The translations under genes and the position numbers were made by a program. Below, piece by piece: positions 17,959 through 25,644 of a stretch of DNA of 64,000 nucleotides. This DNA comes from RUG191 sp045642225 (GTDB lineage Bacteria > Bacillota > Clostridia > Lachnospirales > Lachnospiraceae). The stretch covers positions 66,632 through 130,631 of the forward strand of contig JAZUIN010000107.1 of NCBI GenBank assembly GCA_045642225.1, written 5' to 3'. The notes beneath the pieces are model-generated. The model had not been told where the DNA came from. It was given only the letters and a program-made list of their open reading frames with translations, and made no database searches. The number at the start of each line of letters is the position of its first letter. The first letter of the stretch is position 1.

Positions 17959-19128
17959 TTATAATATAGATGTGATAGATAAATCAAGCTCTTTAGATAA
18001 ATCAACCAATTCATCTTTGGTGATTTGAACTATCGGTCTAGATAGTTTGTTCTTATTAATATATACAACTTTACCACTTCTGCCATCTGAAAGCATAACC
18101 AAACTGTTTTGATATGCATTTGCTATTCTTGCTAAGAATGTAAGAATGTATTGTGTGTCGTATTTCTGTAAGCCATCTTCTTCGAAAGCTGCGATAACTT
18201 GGAATGCACATTTTGGTGCACGATATGTACGAGCAGATGTCATAGCATCATAAACATCAGCGATAGCAATGATTGCTGCGTAATCTGATATCTCTTCTGC
18301 TTCGAGACCTCTAGGATAACCACTTCCATCACTTCTTTCATGATGTTGAAGTGCACCACAAATGATTTCTCTATCAAAATTGGCTTTCTTAAGAATCTTG
18401 CTACCTCTTTGAGCATGTGACCTGATTAGGTCAAACTCTTCGTCAGTTAGCTTTCCGTTCTTATTGAGAACTTCATCAGGTATTTCAGCCTTGCCAATAT
18501 CATGTAATAATCCTGCAAGTGTTAGTTGGTTGAGGTCTTCACGAGATAATTTCAACCATTTACCGATAGCTCGTGAAATTAATGCAACATTTATAGAATG
18601 TGCATAGACACTATCGTCAACAGAACGCATACAAGATAGAAGATCAAATACCTTGATAGTTGTCTTGCCTGCGAAAAGTCCTTCTATATCGGTTATTAAT
18701 GATTGGCTAGCTATATTGTCACTGCCAAACATAATCTTATCAAAAGCATCCTCAAGATTAGCCATTGCCTTAGAATAGTTAAGCTGAAAATCTCTATATT
18801 CATCACCGCTTTGAAGACGGTTCTTGTATGACATAGATTCTATAATAGCTGGCTCTTTCTCTTTAGGTTCAGGCTCAGGTTCTGGCTCTGGCTCTGGTTC
18901 CGGCTCCGGCTCAGGAATTTGTTCTACAACTGGCTCTGGTTCAGCTTCAATTTCATCTGTAAAATCATTTTCAACTGTTACTTCTGATATTTTATAAAAA
19001 GAAAGACGAGCGATTAATTGTGAATTTAACACTGTGCCAGCTTTGGCAATCGTCTGTCCTCTCTTTGTAACGATTGGTTTTGAAACAACCATTCCTGATT
19101 TTAGTTTGTTAACTGGTAATGTAGTCAT
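17959..19128 (-). CDS. HD-GYP domain protein (putative c-di-GMP phosphodiesterase)
   Basis: 389 residues. The C-terminal half is a complete HD-GYP domain: HSINVAL near 190, LLHDIGK with the HD pair near 215, HAQRG, HHERSDGSGYPRG near 278, and ADVYDAMTS near 310. This class hydrolyses cyclic di-GMP or related dinucleotides. The N-terminal 70 residues form a small beta domain (MTTLPVNKLKSGMVV) seen in DUF3391-like HD-GYP proteins. Between them is a Pro-Glu linker with eight consecutive Glu-Pro pairs. No receiver or membrane domain is present, so it should be cytoplasmic. The start at 19128 follows GGGGAG; a longer frame lacks a ribosome site. Confidence 0.9.
   Translation of the reverse strand: MTTLPVNKLKSGMVVSKPIVTKRGQTIAKAGTVLNSQLIARLSFYKISEVTVENDFTDEIEAEPEPVVEQIPEPEPEPEPEPEPEPEPKEKEPAIIESMSYKNRLQSGDEYRDFQLNYSKAMANLEDAFDKIMFGSDNIASQSLITDIEGLFAGKTTIKVFDLLSCMRSVDDSVYAHSINVALISRAIGKWLKLSREDLNQLTLAGLLHDIGKAEIPDEVLNKNGKLTDEEFDLIRSHAQRGSKILKKANFDREIICGALQHHERSDGSGYPRGLEAEEISDYAAIIAIADVYDAMTSARTYRAPKCAFQVIAAFEEDGLQKYDTQYILTFLARIANAYQNSLVMLSDGRSGKVVYINKNKLSRPIVQITKDELVDLSKELDLSITSIL
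18865..18915 (-). repeat. hexanucleotide repeat coding (Glu-Pro)8
   Basis: Eight tandem 6-bp units of the type (a/t/c)GG(t/c)TC encode the Glu-Pro linker of the HD-GYP protein. Changes by whole units would keep frame and alter linker length. Confidence 0.85.
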
Positions 19129-19173
19129 AAATACTCCCCAATTTGAATTTTGTATAAATACACTTACATACCT

Positions 19174-19203
19174 ATTATAGTAGAGAAGGATACTCTTTTG
19201 CAA
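19174..19203 (-). promoter_or_regulatory. promoter of the HD-GYP gene
   Basis: On the minus strand: TTGCAA (19203-19198), 18-bp spacer, TATAAT (19179-19174), about 45 bases before the start codon. It allows expression separate from the XRE regulator upstream. Confidence 0.6.
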
Positions 19204-19212
19204 TAAAAAGTT

Positions 19213-19554
19213 TTATGGATTGCTTTGTTTGTGCTTTTCTAAGGCGATTTTGGTTGCGCGTAAAATGTCCTTCAATATCTTGATATCTTCTGGAGTGCAA
19301 GAGTTTAATAGGTTGAGAATATCGTCTTTGTCAGCTATAGCTGTGTTGGGAGAATCAAAAAGCAAGTCGTCAGTTCGAACAGATAGTTCTTGTGAAATCT
19401 TAACAAGAACTGCTAGGCTTAGCTTTGTATTTCCAGTTTCTATATGGCTTAAGTGAGTAGTAGATATTCCAACAGCTTCTGAAAGTTGTTCTTGAGATAG
19501 TTGGCACGCTTTTCTATATTTTCTTATTCGTTGTCCGATTTTGTAGTAATTCAT
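19213..19554 (-). CDS. XRE-family transcriptional regulator
   Basis: 113 residues. An N-terminal Cro/C1-type helix-turn-helix (about 6-62: IGQRIRKYRKACQLSQEQLSE, then GISTTHLSHIETGNT) is followed by a short acidic and helical tail (about 75-110) with Asp/Glu-rich DDILNLLNSCTPEDIKIL, as in small clostridial regulators. AAGGAG lies 8 bases before the ATG. It diverges from the acyltransferase gene and shares a 150-bp intergenic region with it, so it may control that cluster; this is inference from position. Confidence 0.9.
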   Translation of the reverse strand: MNYYKIGQRIRKYRKACQLSQEQLSEAVGISTTHLSHIETGNTKLSLAVLVKISQELSVRTDDLLFDSPNTAIADKDDILNLLNSCTPEDIKILKDILRATKIALEKHKQSNP

Positions 19555-19603
19555 AGTGTTCTCCTTAAAAAATGTCTATATAAGGTTCTGTAACTTGAAT
19601 TGT

Positions 19604-19655
19604 ATAGGCAAAAATGATAAGATGACATAAACTGTGTGGGCGAGAATGTGCCTAT
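19604..19655. promoter_or_regulatory. inverted repeat in the XRE/acyltransferase intergenic region
   Basis: ATAGGCA at 19604-19610 and its exact inverse TGCCTAT at 19649-19655 flank 38 bases. This is a possible operator pair for the adjacent XRE protein. Seven-base arms could arise by chance. Confidence 0.25.
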
Positions 19656-19703
19656 GTAGTTAATATATTTTAAGCGTATTATTTGTTGAAATGAGAAAAT
19701 GTA

Positions 19704-20444
19704 ATGAAAAATGTTATACCTAATAAAATGTTTAATGGCATTCATAAAAAATTGTATGGTCTAGAAATGTTACTTTCATCTACTAGAAATAAGTTTTCAT
19801 TAAAGAAGGTAAGCGATTATGAAATAGATGAAACTCGATCAGTTATCTTTGCAGTCAATCATTCGAATTCTTTTGATATACCAATAACACTAAAAACAAT
19901 AGGTCATCATTCTTATGTATTAGCGGGAAAACAAAGATTATATTTGTCAGATAGATTTTTCTTTTGGCTTAATGGTGTGATTTGGGTTGATCGAAAAAGT
20001 AAGTCAGATATGAAAAATGTAAAATGCACTTTGGAGAAATATTTACAGAAAAAATATCCAGTGATTTGGTTTCCAGAAGGAACTTGGAATCTAACAGATA
20101 ACCTTTTGATGCTACCAATGAAGTGGGGAATTATTGATGTGGCTAGAAATACAGGGGCACAAATTGTTCCTATTGCGCTTGAATACGATAGGGAGTCAAT
20201 GGAATGCCTTGCGAGGTTTGGAAAGACGATTGTAGTAGATGAATCAATGGATAATAAGACAGGAATTCGTCTGTTGCGAGATGAAATGGCGACGGATCGC
20301 TATGAACTTTGGGAACAAAAGGGTGTTTGTAGTCGTAAGGATATGAACATAGAAGAAGAACGAGAAAAGATGTTGTATCCAGTGGAAGAATATCCACCAC
20401 TTGATTGGGAATATGAGCAGGAGATTATTTTCTGGGGGAAATAA
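19704..20444 (+). CDS. PlsC-like lysophospholipid acyltransferase
   Basis: 246 residues. The acyltransferase motifs are present: NHSNSFD (H53-X4-D58, catalytic pair), the region ending in WVDRKS near 100 (block II Arg) and FPEGTWN near 130 (block III). A Pro-rich IVPIAL segment follows near 155. This family transfers acyl groups to lysophosphatidic acid or related lipids at the cytoplasmic membrane face. The strongly hydrophobic N-terminal anchor of classical PlsC is absent. It begins the acyl-activation cluster; the next gene starts four bases after its stop. The natural acceptor could differ from a glycerophospholipid. The ribosome site is weak. Confidence 0.82.
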   Translation: MKNVIPNKMFNGIHKKLYGLEMLLSSTRNKFSLKKVSDYEIDETRSVIFAVNHSNSFDIPITLKTIGHHSYVLAGKQRLYLSDRFFFWLNGVIWVDRKSKSDMKNVKCTLEKYLQKKYPVIWFPEGTWNLTDNLLMLPMKWGIIDVARNTGAQIVPIALEYDRESMECLARFGKTIVVDESMDNKTGIRLLRDEMATDRYELWEQKGVCSRKDMNIEEEREKMLYPVEEYPPLDWEYEQEIIFWGK

Positions 20445-20447
20445 GAG

Positions 20448-22181
20448 ATGAATATTATGGAAACAAATGAAAAGGAATTTACAGGGTATCCATCTATAGA
20501 TAAACCGTGGTTACAGTATTACAAAGAAGATGATTTAAAACATGTAGCAGAACATAATACAATTTATCAGAATATATATTCAAACAATTATAAATATCCT
20601 GATGATGTGGCATTGATTTATTATGGTAGGTCAATAAGTTATAAAGAATTTTTTGAGAAAATTGAATTAACGAAGCAAGCATTTTTGAAGATGGGTGTTA
20701 AAGAGGGAGATAATATAGCATTTCTAATTCTTTCTTGTCCAGAAATGATTTATAGTATTTTAGCGCTAAATCAAATTGGCGCTTGTGCAAATATGGTTAA
20801 TCCAACATTTACTGCAGAACAGATTCGAGATAGAATTAATGATTCGGAAGCAAGTTTAATTCTTATTTTAGATCAATTGTATGGACGCATTGAAAGTGTT
20901 ATGAAAGATATATGTCCAAAAACAAAGATAATTGTTCCTTTGAAAAACTCTATGCCTTTGTTAGTGAAAACTATTACACATTTCAAGTCAAAAAAGAAAA
21001 TTGAAAAGACATCAGATACGGTGCTTTGGAATGATTTTATTAAATCTGCAATTGGAGAAGTTCGAACTTGTGATTATGTGTACAAGGATAATATGTCCGC
21101 TGTTATGGTTTATTCTTCTGGAACAACAGGTGCTTCTAAGGGAATTGTTTTAACAAATGATGGAATTAATGGAACGATTGCACATTATGATAACTCTGAA
21201 TATGAATTCAATCGTGGTGATAAATTTCTTCATATAGGTGCTCCTTGGTTGTCAACGTCATTAGTGGTTTGTTTTCTTATGCCATTACAGAAAGGTATAT
21301 CTGTAATAATCGAACCATTATTTTCGGAAGAAACATTTTATAAAGGAATAAAAAAGCATAAGCCAACGATGACATTAAGTACAATAAGTCATTGGCTTTA
21401 TGTTGTAAATCATCCAGATGCTAATAAAATAGATTTTTCAAATATGAAATATCCTATTTCCGGTGGAGAGAAAGTTCATCTTGAAACAGAAACAACAATT
21501 AACGAATATCTTAAGAAGAATGGTTGTAAGTCAAGAATAATTATAGGTTATGGTATGTGTGAATTAGGTAGCACAGCTGTAACTAATAGTAAATATCATT
21601 TCAAACAGGGGTCACCTGGATATCCGATTACAGGTGTAAATGTAGCTGCTTTTGACATAGAAACAAATGAAGAAATGAGATATAGGGAACGTGGAGAAAT
21701 ACGTGTTTTTACCCCTAATCGCATGAAAGAATATTATAAAAATCCTGATGCGACAAAAGAATTTTTTTTGAAAGACTCAAAAGGACAAGAATGGGGTTGC
21801 ACTGGTGATGTTGGCTATGTGGATGAAGATGGATTTGTTTGGGTGGAGGGCCGAGCTACAGATTATTTTATAACTAGTACAGGTAAAAAGATATTTAATT
21901 TTGATATAGAAGATGTAATTCTGGAAGACGAACAAGTTGCTCAATGTGAGGTTATTGGAATTGGTTCTGAAGGAAAAGGAGTTCCTTATGCATTTGTAGT
22001 GGGAAGAACTGACGAAGTTAATGTCGGTGTAATTTTAAAAAGATGTAAGGCTAGACTTGATGAAGAAAGTATTCCTGTAGAAATAGAGATTCTTGATAAA
22101 TTTCCAGTTAAGGGGTCTGGAAAGAGGGATATGGAACAGTTAAGACAAATGGCTGAAAATAATATAAAGATGCACGATTAA
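20448..22181 (+). CDS. AMP-dependent acyl-CoA synthetase/ligase, first copy
   Basis: 577 residues. The adenylate-forming family motifs are VYSSGTTGASKG near 221-232 (P-loop-like A3), GYGMCELGS near 366 (A5), GCTGDVGYVDEDG near 445 (A7), and a C-terminal catalytic lysine region GSGKRDM near 559 (A10). The enzyme should activate a carboxylic acid as acyl-AMP and pass it to CoA or another thiol. No carrier protein domain is fused and none is encoded nearby. It begins with FTGYPSIDKPWLQYY, a segment also present in the second ligase at 23605. The ATG directly follows the acyltransferase gene, indicating an operon. Confidence 0.88.
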   Translation: MNIMETNEKEFTGYPSIDKPWLQYYKEDDLKHVAEHNTIYQNIYSNNYKYPDDVALIYYGRSISYKEFFEKIELTKQAFLKMGVKEGDNIAFLILSCPEMIYSILALNQIGACANMVNPTFTAEQIRDRINDSEASLILILDQLYGRIESVMKDICPKTKIIVPLKNSMPLLVKTITHFKSKKKIEKTSDTVLWNDFIKSAIGEVRTCDYVYKDNMSAVMVYSSGTTGASKGIVLTNDGINGTIAHYDNSEYEFNRGDKFLHIGAPWLSTSLVVCFLMPLQKGISVIIEPLFSEETFYKGIKKHKPTMTLSTISHWLYVVNHPDANKIDFSNMKYPISGGEKVHLETETTINEYLKKNGCKSRIIIGYGMCELGSTAVTNSKYHFKQGSPGYPITGVNVAAFDIETNEEMRYRERGEIRVFTPNRMKEYYKNPDATKEFFLKDSKGQEWGCTGDVGYVDEDGFVWVEGRATDYFITSTGKKIFNFDIEDVILEDEQVAQCEVIGIGSEGKGVPYAFVVGRTDEVNVGVILKRCKARLDEESIPVEIEILDKFPVKGSGKRDMEQLRQMAENNIKMHD

Positions 22182-22236
22182 AATTTTTGGAAGAAAGCAT
22201 GGATGATTTAAAGAGAGAATAGCAGAGGAGAATAAA

Positions 22237-22680
22237 GTGAGTGTTCGAGAAATTAAAAGAGATGATATAACATCAATTATTGAACTATATCATCAGCTGT
22301 TACCTAATGATGAATTAGATTATAAAAAAACATGTAATATCCTAGACACTATTATAGAGGACAAAAATATGCATATTTTTGTCCTTGAAGAAAGAGGCGT
22401 TATTGTGTCTACCGCAACGTTGATAGTTGTTCATAATATAACTCACCAAGGACGGCCATTTGGAATAATAGAAAATGTAATTACATTAGAGGCATATAGA
22501 GCGAGAGGATATGGCGAACAACTGTTGAAATGGATTATTGAATACGCCAAGAACTTGGAGTGCCATAAATTGATGGTCCAAACAAGAAGAAAAGAACAAT
22601 TTGTAGAAGATTTTTACAAAAAATGTGGGTTTTTAAATACGAATTGTAAAGGTTTTTTACTTGATTATGAGGAGAAATAA
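22237..22680 (+). CDS. GNAT-family N-acetyltransferase
   Basis: 147 residues. The acetyl-CoA-binding signature is ARGYGEQLLKWI near 89-100 (RxxGxG/A type), with a preceding beta strand FGIIENVIT and the C-terminal YKKCGF (typical FYxxxGF). The acceptor may be an amine on a small molecule or protein; nothing in the sequence specifies it. The start is GTG with GAGGAG upstream. It lies between the two acyl-activating enzymes, so it may add or use an acyl group in the same pathway. Confidence 0.87.
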   Translation: MSVREIKRDDITSIIELYHQLLPNDELDYKKTCNILDTIIEDKNMHIFVLEERGVIVSTATLIVVHNITHQGRPFGIIENVITLEAYRARGYGEQLLKWIIEYAKNLECHKLMVQTRRKEQFVEDFYKKCGFLNTNCKGFLLDYEEK

Positions 22681-22681
22681 T

Positions 22682-23605
22682 ATGAAAGTGGAGAAAATAC
22701 TAACTATAATAGGAATTTTGCTACAGATATTTTGTAATATTTTTGCTGTGATAGGGATGTTGAACTTAAAGCAAATGTGGATTGGTGCAGTTTTAATTGT
22801 TAATATTCTAGTTAGTGCCAGTCTTGGATACTTACTGTATAAAAACAGAGAATATATTAAATTTGTTGAATTTTTATCAGATAATCAGAAACATAATTTT
22901 ATGCTTTTACCCAAATTAAGGTTATATTTAAATTCGAATAAAATAAATAATGATATCTGTATACATAATTTAAAGGTTGAGTATATAATAACGGCAACAA
23001 AAAATAATGATATGATGGGAGATTTATACATAAAATATCATCTTGTAATTGAAAATAGAAATTTACCATCCGCTATACATTTTGTGTGTGGCAATGACTA
23101 TTCTGATAGTTTACAGAAGATGCGGTATAAATATGGAAAAATAGATGATTGGCAGCCTGGAAATTTTAAACAAAGACCTGGTATACCATATTGGCGAGAA
23201 AAACTTCTGGATTACAAAATTAGTATTGATAAACAATTTATCCCTGAAAGTGCTTTTCTATATTTGGAAATAGAAGTTGATTGCGCAAGGTCGTTTGAAT
23301 TTGAAATGTTAAGTAGAGATACAATTATATGTCTTCCTAAAATATTCAGTGATGATATTAGAGAGTTAAATTATGAAATAAAATTACAGAATTTTAATCA
23401 AAAAGAATTCTATTGTGATGCATATACTATTTCGAAAGAAAAAGATGGGTATGAAATTGTACAATCTAATTGCTTTAAGAAGTCTGAATATCTTTTTGTA
23501 TCGAAATTCAATCCTAATAAAATTCGAGGAGAGAAGGCCTATTATTTTAGATTGGGATTAAGTGAAAATGATGAGGAAAACTATTCGATGGAGAAAAGGG
23601 GATAA
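22682..23605 (+). CDS. 2TM membrane protein with soluble C-terminal domain, unknown
   Basis: 307 residues, not a family I can name. Two hydrophobic helices (about 6-28 and 33-55) form an N-terminal hairpin; the remaining 250 residues are soluble, cytoplasmic by the hairpin topology, with alternating beta-strand-like stretches (YIITATKN, YIKYHLVIEN, LYLEIEVDC, EFEMLSRDTIICLP). Two TM helices followed by a beta-rich domain is the overall plan of the S-2TM-beta (Cap15-like) CBASS effector, but no cyclase gene is nearby and the resemblance is architectural only. I start at ATG 22682, 1 base after the GNAT stop, with GAGGAG upstream. The stop overlaps the next start (TAATG). Confidence 0.7.
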   Translation: MKVEKILTIIGILLQIFCNIFAVIGMLNLKQMWIGAVLIVNILVSASLGYLLYKNREYIKFVEFLSDNQKHNFMLLPKLRLYLNSNKINNDICIHNLKVEYIITATKNNDMMGDLYIKYHLVIENRNLPSAIHFVCGNDYSDSLQKMRYKYGKIDDWQPGNFKQRPGIPYWREKLLDYKISIDKQFIPESAFLYLEIEVDCARSFEFEMLSRDTIICLPKIFSDDIRELNYEIKLQNFNQKEFYCDAYTISKEKDGYEIVQSNCFKKSEYLFVSKFNPNKIRGEKAYYFRLGLSENDEENYSMEKRG

Positions 23606-25323
23606 TGATGACAGATGAAAAAAGGTTAACAGGCTATCCCTCAATAGATAAACCATGGATGAAATACTATAGCGATGAAGTAATCAACGATGAATTGCCA
23701 GAATGTACGATATATGAATATCTATATGAATTAAATAAAGATTATAAAAGCAGTATAGCATTAAATTATTTTGGTAAGAAAATGACATACGGACAATTGT
23801 TTGATGAGATTGATAAAGTTGCGAATGCGTTTAAGCAATTAGGTGTTAGGAGAGGTCAAGTCGTAACACTCGTTACTTTATCGTGTGTTAATCAAGTTTT
23901 TTGTTTTTATGCATTGAATAAAATAGGGGCAATATCAAACTTTGTAAATGTATTAGCGAATGAAGAGGAATTAAAATCATTTGTTAAAGAGGGAAAATCA
24001 AAGATAGTAATTTCTATGGATTTGTTTGCAGAGAAGGTTGTAGAAGCCACAAAAGACTTGAATGTTGAGAAAATAATTGTTTATTCATTAAAAGAATATA
24101 TGCCTTTTGTTAGCAAGAATGTTTACAGTTACAAAACTAGAAGTATGGATATCTCTTTTATGAAACAAAAAAATGTTATCTCTTGGTCAAGTTTTATGAA
24201 GTGTGAAAAAGAAGATGATGTTCAAATTGATGGATTATCTGAAGATGTTTGCTTTCTTGGACATACAGGGGGAACAACAGGGTTCCCTAAAAGCGTTTTG
24301 TTGACTAACCGGTCTTTTAATAGTGTGGCTTGGCAATATGTTCATACATTTACACACGAAAGAGGGGAAGTTTTCTTGAGCGTAATGGTTCCATTTGTTA
24401 CATATGGATCAATTGTTAACATTCATATGCCCCTTTGCTTGGGACTTGAAGTAGCACTGGTTCCTAAGTTTGAAGCAGACAAGTGGGCTTCTTATGTGAA
24501 GAAGTATAATGTTGTTCATTTGTGTGCTATACCTGCCTATGTTGCCCAAATGACAGAGGATGAGAATCTTGCAAAGATGAATTTGGTAAACATAAAAACA
24601 GTGGGAATGGGCGGAGAAGGAATGAATGTTCCGCTTGAAAATAAAATTAATACATTTCTGGAAGAACATAATTCATCAGCAAGAATATTGAAGGGTTATG
24701 GCATGACAGAAGTATGTGCAACTGCATCGGTAGAGTATGACATAGCGAGAAAAGTTGGAAGTGTGGGAATTCCATTTATACATAACAATTTCATGATTTA
24801 TGATAACGAGAAGCAACAAGAACTCTCATATGGACAAGTAGGAGAAATTTGTATGCAATGCTTATCTATGATGAGTGGATATAAAGATAATAAAGAGGAA
24901 ACTAACATATTGTTTAAAGAACACTCAGATGGCAGTAGGTGGATTCATACTGGTGATTTGGGTTATATAGATGAAGATGGTTTTATTTTTGTGGAAGGAA
25001 GAATGAAGCGAATGATCATGACTATTAATAATGGAGTGGTTTATAAAGTGTTTCCTTCGCAAATAGAAGAAGTTTTGAATGAACATAATTTTGTTCATGA
25101 ATCTTGTGTTGTAGGCATGAAAAAAGGCAGTAATATTGTATTGAAAGCATATCTTGTACTTGAATTGGGATGTGAAGATACGAGACAAATGTTATACATG
25201 GAATTAGAACAGTTATGCGAAAAATTAGCAGAAAATCAAAGACCAGATACATATGAGGTTTTAAATGAATTTCCAAGGACACCTGCTGGAAAGGTTGACT
25301 ATAGGAATCTTGAGGCGATGTAA
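23605..25323 (+). CDS. AMP-dependent acyl-CoA synthetase/ligase, second copy
   Basis: 572 residues, paralogous to the ligase at 20448: both begin with TGYPSIDKPW then an aromatic pair. Motifs are GHTGGTTGFPKS near 217-228 (A3), GYGMTEVCA near 364 (A5), IHTGDLGYIDEDG near 447 (A7) and TPAGKVDYRN near 558-567 with the catalytic lysine (A10). The first ligase has SSGTTG where this has TGGTTG, and the two differ in the substrate-pocket region, so the acids activated probably differ. An ATG doublet at 23605/23608 overlaps the upstream stop with AAAAGGGG before it. It is co-transcribed with the 2TM protein. Confidence 0.88.
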   Translation: MMTDEKRLTGYPSIDKPWMKYYSDEVINDELPECTIYEYLYELNKDYKSSIALNYFGKKMTYGQLFDEIDKVANAFKQLGVRRGQVVTLVTLSCVNQVFCFYALNKIGAISNFVNVLANEEELKSFVKEGKSKIVISMDLFAEKVVEATKDLNVEKIIVYSLKEYMPFVSKNVYSYKTRSMDISFMKQKNVISWSSFMKCEKEDDVQIDGLSEDVCFLGHTGGTTGFPKSVLLTNRSFNSVAWQYVHTFTHERGEVFLSVMVPFVTYGSIVNIHMPLCLGLEVALVPKFEADKWASYVKKYNVVHLCAIPAYVAQMTEDENLAKMNLVNIKTVGMGGEGMNVPLENKINTFLEEHNSSARILKGYGMTEVCATASVEYDIARKVGSVGIPFIHNNFMIYDNEKQQELSYGQVGEICMQCLSMMSGYKDNKEETNILFKEHSDGSRWIHTGDLGYIDEDGFIFVEGRMKRMIMTINNGVVYKVFPSQIEEVLNEHNFVHESCVVGMKKGSNIVLKAYLVLELGCEDTRQMLYMELEQLCEKLAENQRPDTYEVLNEFPRTPAGKVDYRNLEAM

Positions 25324-25375
25324 TGCGAGAGGTGAATGGGAAATACATATTGAAAATAAAGGAGACATTGTTAAG

Positions 25376-25498
25376 ATGATCGAAACTGATAAGAAAACAA
25401 AAGATATGCTAGGAACAATGCAGTTCAGTAAGAAATATCATAAAGCATATCGATATAAGTCGCATTATGATGAACAAAAGAATATGCAGGGAAAATAA
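25376..25498 (+). CDS. possible 40-codon basic peptide
   Basis: A short frame from ATG 25376 preceded by GGAGAC. The 40 residues are Lys/His/Tyr-rich (FSKKYHKAYRYKSHYDEQK) and soluble. It directly follows the second ligase. An in-frame ATG at 25265 would overlap that gene and lacks a ribosome site. It has no Asp-Ser-Leu phosphopantetheine motif, so it is not a carrier protein. Coding status is uncertain. Confidence 0.4.
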   Translation: MIETDKKTKDMLGTMQFSKKYHKAYRYKSHYDEQKNMQGK

Positions 25499-25546
25499 AG
25501 TGTAAGAGTAGTATATAAGGATGAAATATTTTAAAGGAGAATAGCC

Positions 25547-25626
25547 AATTATATTGAATTATATCGAATTATAGTGTATTATAGTCAAAAGAATTAATTA
25601 TAGTGTATTATAGTGTATTATAGTGT
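25547..25626. repeat. array of 10-bp AT-rich repeats upstream of the AAA ATPase gene
   Basis: Four 10-mers in a row (25547-25586: aattatattg, aattatatcg, aattatagtg, tattatagtc), a 10-base break, then three identical copies of attatagtgt (25597-25626). Spacing is one helical turn throughout, so bound proteins would line up on one face. It ends 18 bases before the ATPase start. Possible roles are operator array or iteron-like site; TATTATAG units could also serve as -10 elements. Confidence 0.75.
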
Positions 25627-25644
25627 TGGTAGAAGGAGAGGAAA

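Noticed and set aside
18865..18915. Short tandem repeat as a mobile or regulatory element
   Set aside because: It lies in frame inside the HD-GYP coding sequence and is explained by a Glu-Pro linker.
22682..23605. 2TM protein as a CBASS effector
   Set aside because: No cyclic-nucleotide synthetase or accessory CBASS gene is within the window; only the domain plan is similar.
20448..25323. Ligase cluster as a nonribosomal peptide or polyketide system
   Set aside because: No carrier, condensation, ketosynthase or thioesterase domain is encoded, and the 40-codon peptide lacks the Ser attachment motif.
25265..25498. 77-codon version of the small gene after the second ligase
   Set aside because: It would start deep inside the ligase gene without a ribosome site; the 40-codon form from 25376 is better placed.
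25547..25626. 10-bp repeats as a CRISPR array
   Set aside because: The units are too short, contiguous, and have no spacers; no cas genes are nearby.
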